A program made the position numbers and the translations under genes. DNA of 25,922 nt from Tissierellales bacterium (GTDB lineage Bacteria > Bacillota > Clostridia > Tissierellales > JASKZW01), in contig JASLIL010000115.1 in assembly GCA_030152145.1 (NCBI GenBank), positions 1 to 25,922 on the forward strand. The letters are read 5' to 3'. The notes under the pieces were generated by a model. The model made no database searches. It was not told where the DNA came from and was given only the letters and a program-made list of their open reading frames with translations. How positions within the stretch are numbered: position 1 is the first letter of the stretch; each line of letters starts with the position of its first letter. Below, piece after piece: positions 22,217 through 25,922 of the stretch.

Positions 22217-22802
22217 TCTAAAGTGGCGCAGTATTCTAGTCAATACAGCTAATCTGGAGGACGGGGCTAAAAATCCGTTGAAGGGCACATTCGATGAAGC
22301 TTCTGGTTCTTGCTCGCAACGCCCAGTTGAGGGTTAGTTCTGGAAGTAAGAAAGATGGGGCGATCTGCAATGGCATGCAGGCGTAGACCCTACTTTCGTG
22401 GAGACTTGTCTTAGGACAAGATAAACCTGAATAGATAAACAGAACTATTCAGCGTAGCCTGCCTTGAGTGGTTCTGGCAGATGGTAAGTTCAACAATCTG
22501 TCTACAGCGCTTATGACGGAATGCTTTTGTTGCCGAAACCTTAACTGCAAAAGAGGCTAAGGGTTAGACTGGTTGTCGAGGAAAACTCCTAGACTGTTCG
22601 CAAGATACTACTTAGAGATTACAGTGCGAGCTAAGTGGTGATCTAGTTCTACTGTTGGTAACACAGTAGCAACACGATTAAAGGGAAACCGCTGCTATGG
22701 CGACATTCAGTTTGTGTTGGGGAAATCCTACTAGACCTTAAGTCGTAAGATTTATTTAAGTAGTAGCCACTAAAAAGCTGATAGCCTAGCTATCAGCTTT
22801 TG
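22217..22802 (+). ncRNA. ole: OLE RNA (ornate, large, extremophilic)
   Basis: A 585-base segment with no open reading frame and clearly higher GC content than the neighbouring genes, running from a strong promoter to a terminator. Structure is visible directly. AGTGGC (22222-22227) pairs with GCCACT (22766-22771), closing the whole molecule. GTATT/AATAC pair at 22231/22242, CTTGTC/GACAAG at 22405/22415, CTGAATAG/CTATTCAG at 22427/22445, ACTACTTAG/CTAAGTGGT at 22607/22631, and CTACTGT/ACAGTAG at 22649/22663 around a GTAA loop. OLE RNAs are about 600 bases long, lie between ispA and oapA, associate with the membrane through OapA and OapB, and help stress adaptation (ethanol, cold, magnesium) in Bacillus halodurans. 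The identification rests on context, size and structure; I cannot run the OLE covariance model. Confidence 0.88.
22773..22802 (+). terminator. terminator of the OLE RNA
   Basis: A 12-base-pair perfect hairpin (AAAAGCTGATAG at 22773-22784, loop CCTAG, CTATCAGCTTTT at 22790-22801) follows directly after the RNA's closing helix. Only a short T run is present. It would also allow some readthrough into oapA, whose ribosome-binding site begins at 22811. Confidence 0.75.
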
Positions 22803-22821
22803 TATTGAATAAGGAGGAAAT

Positions 22822-23424
22822 ATGAAGAATAAACTAGATAGAAAAGATAGTCAAAGTTTTAAGTGGGTTAGAAAAATTATAATGTGGACTTTTTTATTAT
22901 CTGTAATATTTAATGTAGTTGCAGAGTTGCTAGTTACAAAGATAAATATTTCTTTTGGTTTTATTATACTTATTATAATAGTACTTATAGGTATTGTTTT
23001 TGACATAATTGGTGTAGCAGTAACATCTTCATCAGACAAGCCCTTTCATGCTATGGCAGCCAACAAGGTTGAGGAGGGTAAGCATGCTTTAAAGTTAGTT
23101 AAAAATGCAAGTCAGGTATCTAACTTTTGCAATGATGTTATTGGTGATATATGCGGAATAATAAGTGGTGCTGTAGGCAGCACTATTATATTTAAGCTTA
23201 GCACCAAATATAATTTGGGTGATAGTGTTATTCTAGGAGTGGGTGTTACAGCCTTTATAGCATCATTTACAGTTGGTGGTAAGGCTTTAGGAAAAAGCTT
23301 TGCCATGGAGAATTCAGAGGATATAATATTTAAGGTAGCCCAGGTACTTAGCTTTCTTAAAAGAAAGTTTAATATAGAGTTGTTTAAGGAAAAGAAAAAG
23401 TTAAAAACTGATAGAAAAGAATAG
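22822..23424 (+). CDS. oapA: OLE-associated membrane protein OapA (DUF21-like)
   Basis: A 200-residue membrane protein. Hydrophobic helices lie near 18-38, 44-66, 105-125 and 133-155, and a basic tail (KRKFNIELFKEKKKLKTDRKE) follows. The stretch DIIGVAVTSSSDKPFHAMAA plus VEEGKHALKLVKN resembles the second helix of DUF21/CNNM-type domains of magnesium-linked proteins. In Bacillus halodurans OapA is encoded directly behind OLE and binds it at the membrane. The basic C terminus could contact RNA (inference). AAGGAGG precedes the ATG. The assignment depends on synteny plus this architecture. Confidence 0.85.
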   Translation: MKNKLDRKDSQSFKWVRKIIMWTFLLSVIFNVVAELLVTKINISFGFIILIIIVLIGIVFDIIGVAVTSSSDKPFHAMAANKVEEGKHALKLVKNASQVSNFCNDVIGDICGIISGAVGSTIIFKLSTKYNLGDSVILGVGVTAFIASFTVGGKALGKSFAMENSEDIIFKVAQVLSFLKRKFNIELFKEKKKLKTDRKE

Positions 23425-23441
23425 AAGAAAAGGTGATTTTT

Positions 23442-24239
23442 TTGAAGGAAAGAGCAGATGTGCTTATTCATAAAAGAGGCTTAGTTGATTCTAGGGAAAA
23501 GGCCAAGAGAATTATAATGGAAGGTTCTGTTTATGTAGATGAGGTTAGAGTGGATAAGCCTGGAGAAAAACTTGAAGAAGATGCAAATATAATAATTAGG
23601 GGTAACCCAGTTAAGTTCGTAAGCAGGGGAGGCTTAAAACTGGAGAAAGCTATAGAGGTATTTGGCTTTGATCTAGAAAATAAGTTGGCCATTGATATAG
23701 GAGCTTCTACAGGTGGTTTTACCCATTGTATGTTAAAAGAAGGTGCTAGGAAGGTCTTTGCTATAGATGTAGGCTATGGTCAATTGGATTGGCAACTTAG
23801 GCAGGATGACAGAGTAGTGGTTATGGAAAGAACTAATATTAGGGACGTGGAGCTTGAGAATATAGGTCAAGAAGTTGACTTTATAAGTATAGATGTATCT
23901 TTTATTTCCTTGAAGTTGGTACTTCCTGTGGCTAGAGATCTTTTAAAAAATGATGGTGAAATAATGGCTCTTATTAAACCACAGTTTGAAGCAGGAAAAG
24001 AAAAGGTTGGTAAGAAGGGAATTATTAGGGACAAGAAGGTTCACCTAGAGGTCCTGGAAACAATTTCAGATTTCTGTTTTGAGAATGGTTTAAAGATAGA
24101 TAGAATTGATTATTCTCCTATAAAGGGTAGCAAGGGGAATATTGAGTTTATAGTGAAGATAGTAAAGAGTCAGGACCATGGGACAATTGATTATAAAGAA
24201 ATAGTAACAAGGGCTCATGAGGAGCTTAGCCAAATGTAA
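23442..24239 (+). CDS. tlyA: TlyA family rRNA 2'-O-methyltransferase (YqxC)
   Basis: A 265-residue TlyA/YqxC protein. An S4 RNA-binding domain (ADVLIHKRGLVDSREKAKR, then VDKPGEKLEED) covers residues 3-60. The FtsJ-like methyltransferase domain follows, with SAM motif AIDIGASTGGFT at 83-94, then VGYGQLDWQLR, ISIDVSFISLKLVLPV and LIKPQFEAGKEKVGKKGIIRD. The TlyA family methylates cytidine 2'-hydroxyls in rRNA. TTG 23442 is chosen because AAAAGGTGAT ends five to six bases upstream. The in-frame GTG at 23433 would sit within that site. It lies between oapA and ahrC as in Bacillus, where dxs normally precedes it. Confidence 0.93.
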   Translation: MKERADVLIHKRGLVDSREKAKRIIMEGSVYVDEVRVDKPGEKLEEDANIIIRGNPVKFVSRGGLKLEKAIEVFGFDLENKLAIDIGASTGGFTHCMLKEGARKVFAIDVGYGQLDWQLRQDDRVVVMERTNIRDVELENIGQEVDFISIDVSFISLKLVLPVARDLLKNDGEIMALIKPQFEAGKEKVGKKGIIRDKKVHLEVLETISDFCFENGLKIDRIDYSPIKGSKGNIEFIVKIVKSQDHGTIDYKEIVTRAHEELSQM

Positions 24240-24254
24240 AATGGGAGGAAAGTC

Positions 24255-24704
24255 ATGAAAAAGTATACAAGACAAAGGATTATTTTAGATTTAATAGATA
24301 ATAATGAAATAGAAACTCAGGAAGAACTTGCTGAGCTTTTAAAGAGCAAGGGAATTAATATTACTCAGGCCACTATATCTAGGGACATAAAGGACCTGAG
24401 ACTAATAAAGGTGCTTACTGCAAATGGAAAGTATAAGTATGCTTCAGTTGAGTATGAACAAGAGGGTTTAACAGATAGGCTGGTAGTAATATTTAAAACT
24501 GCTGTTTTAAATACAACAAAGCTTGATAATTTAATTATTATAAAAACTATGCCAGGAGCTGCTCAGGTATGTGCTTCAGTTCTGGAAAACTTCAGTATAG
24601 GAGGAGTTGCTGGAGTTATTGCTGGCGATGATACTATTTTTGTTGCTGTTTCAGCTGAAAATATAGATAATATTTATGATGAGATTCAAAATATACTAAA
24701 GTAG
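24255..24704 (+). CDS. ahrC: Arginine repressor AhrC/ArgR
   Basis: A 149-residue ArgR. The winged helix at 1-70 has the recognition segment QATISRDIKDLRLIKV. The C-terminal hexamerisation domain has KTMPGAAQVCASVL, with arginine-contacting residues, and AGVIAGDDTIFVAVS, whose Asp pair binds arginine. It represses arginine biosynthesis and, in Bacillus, activates catabolism. GGGAGG lies six bases before the ATG. The order tlyA-ahrC-recN is highly conserved across Firmicutes. Confidence 0.95.
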   Translation: MKKYTRQRIILDLIDNNEIETQEELAELLKSKGINITQATISRDIKDLRLIKVLTANGKYKYASVEYEQEGLTDRLVVIFKTAVLNTTKLDNLIIIKTMPGAAQVCASVLENFSIGGVAGVIAGDDTIFVAVSAENIDNIYDEIQNILK

Positions 24705-24717
24705 TTTGGAGGATAAT

Positions 24718-25922
24718 ATGATAGTAGAATTGAATGTAAAAGATTTTGCTATAGTGAAAAATATTAACTTGAAGTTTCATAAGGGGCTTAATGTTTTAAC
24801 TGGGGAGACAGGTACAGGTAAGTCCATTATACTAGAGGCCTTAAATATGCTTATAGGCCAACGTGCCAGTAAGGATATGATTAAAAAGGGTAAGGATAAG
24901 GCCTATATAGAGGGTCTGTTTTTCTATGACAACCTAGATATAGAAAACCAGCTACTTTCTTTTGGCATAGAACCTGACCTAGAAGGAAATATGATCATAA
25001 CTAGGGAGATTCATACTAATGGGAGAAGTGTATCCAGAATAAATGGTAGGCCAGTCACCCTTAACATACTAAATACAATAACCCAGAGTTTAATTGATAT
25101 ACATGGTCAGCATGAACATCAATCTCTTTTAAATAAATCCAATCACATAAGGCTAATAGATTCTTTTTCAAGAAGGTCTATAGGAGACCTGAGCTTGGAA
25201 GTTAAAAACCTTTATGGAGAGTTATTATCTAAGACAAAGGACTTGTCTTCTTTTAGTATGGATGATCAAGAGAGGGATAGGAATTTAGATTTACTTCATT
25301 ATCAGATAAAGGAAATAGAAGCCATAGACCTTGAAACAATAAATGAAGAAGAGCTTTTTTCTGAATACAATTTACTTTCCCATACAAGGGAGATAGAGTC
25401 TGTTTTAAATATGATTATATATAGATTTAAGGGTGAGGATGGCTCAATTATTGACTCCTTAAATAAGTCAATCTATGACTTAGATAAGCTTGTTGATTTT
25501 GATCCAGACCTAGGCTTGAAAAAATCTAGACTTATGGATATATATTATGAATTGGAAGATCTACAGGGAGAAATTAGACATTACTTAGAAGCTATAAGAT
25601 TTGATGAAGAAAGATATAATTATTTAGAAGATACTATATCTTATATAGAAAACTTAAAGAGAAAGTATGGTTCTAACTTGGATGAGATAATGATCTACAA
25701 AAAGAAAATTCAAGAAGAAGTAAAAAACTTAGAAAATAGCCATGAGAATGCTGGAAGGATCAAGGAAGAAATTGAAGCTATAGAACTTAGACTACTTGAT
25801 CTGTCCCTAAACCTAAGTAAGCTGAGGAAAAAATCTGCTAATTTACTTAGGGAGCAGATATTACTACAGTTAAGGGACTTAAACATGGAGTATGTGGACC
25901 TGGACATAAGTTTTAAGGAGAA
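24718..25922 (+). CDS. recN: DNA repair protein RecN (5' part)
   Basis: The first 401 codons of RecN, running off the window end with the frame still open. SMC-like ATPase: Walker A GETGTGKS is at 29-36, the following N-terminal lobe contains TREIHTNGRSVSRINGRPV, and the Q-loop region has LIDIHGQHEHQSLL at about 122-135. The long charged coiled-coil arm starts near residue 150 and continues to the edge. The ABC signature, Walker B and D-loop must lie beyond the window. RecN acts early at DNA double-strand breaks. GGAGGAT precedes the ATG. Confidence 0.95.
   Translation, partial: MIVELNVKDFAIVKNINLKFHKGLNVLTGETGTGKSIILEALNMLIGQRASKDMIKKGKDKAYIEGLFFYDNLDIENQLLSFGIEPDLEGNMIITREIHTNGRSVSRINGRPVTLNILNTITQSLIDIHGQHEHQSLLNKSNHIRLIDSFSRRSIGDLSLEVKNLYGELLSKTKDLSSFSMDDQERDRNLDLLHYQIKEIEAIDLETINEEELFSEYNLLSHTREIESVLNMIIYRFKGEDGSIIDSLNKSIYDLDKLVDFDPDLGLKKSRLMDIYYELEDLQGEIRHYLEAIRFDEERYNYLEDTISYIENLKRKYGSNLDEIMIYKKKIQEEVKNLENSHENAGRIKEEIEAIELRLLDLSLNLSKLRKKSANLLREQILLQLRDLNMEYVDLDISFKE

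Noticed and set aside
22217..22802. Considered tmRNA, RNase P RNA, a group II intron or a degraded gene for this segment
   Set aside because: I saw no tRNA-like acceptor end, tag-peptide frame or intron-encoded protein. The ispA/oapA context and size fit OLE much better.
23112..23471. Minus-strand open frame of about 119 codons opposite oapA
   Set aside because: It lies wholly opposite a well-supported gene, has no Shine-Dalgarno or recognisable family and low-complexity hydrophobic content.

Overview
The window is AT-rich, densely packed and entirely plus-strand. Every recognisable gene is of low-GC Gram-positive (Bacillota) type. The ruvX-yrzB-mltG-trmR-trhP-udk block and the Asp23/nusB/xseAB/ispA/tlyA/ahrC/recN block match conserved Bacillus/Clostridium neighbourhoods. 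A CD1247-like protein, QueT and a Gram-positive type IV pilus locus point to an anaerobic Clostridia or Tissierellia member. That placement is inference; no species can be named. I see no mobile elements, CRISPR arrays, tRNAs or rRNAs.

Region 1 (1-7215) is housekeeping. It holds the end of ruvX, a DUF1292 protein, a Fur-type regulator and RNase J, then a YlbF/RicA-family protein, QueT, MltG, the wobble-uridine enzymes TrmR and TrhP, and uridine kinase. A strong terminator closes it.

Region 2 (7214-17074) is one long apparent operon with its own promoter. Shikimate genes aroE and aroK bracket eleven type IV pilus genes: extension ATPase PilB, retraction ATPase PilT, platform PilC, main pilin, a short prepilin peptidase, a PilM/N (GspL)-like and a PilO-like alignment protein, and four minor pilins in GspH-I-J-K order. 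Two of these genes, pilC and the last minor pilin, have no usable ATG/GTG/TTG. They appear to start at ATA and ATT just after strong Shine-Dalgarno sites. With those starts, all five pilins share a D-(R/K)-(G/A/S) processing site.

Region 3 (17069-18860) holds aroQ, an elongation factor P with Arg instead of Lys at the modified position, a small acidic protein and an Asp23/Gls24 protein.

Region 4 (18921-25922) runs amaP, nusB, xseA, xseB and ispA, followed by a 0.6 kb non-coding, GC-richer, highly structured RNA. This RNA has its own extended -10 promoter, a helix joining its two ends and a terminal hairpin. It is followed by a DUF21-like membrane protein gene, then tlyA, ahrC and the first part of recN. 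The synteny identifies the RNA as OLE RNA (ornate, large, extremophilic) and the membrane protein as its partner OapA. This is the most striking system in the window. dxs, often present at OLE loci, is absent here.
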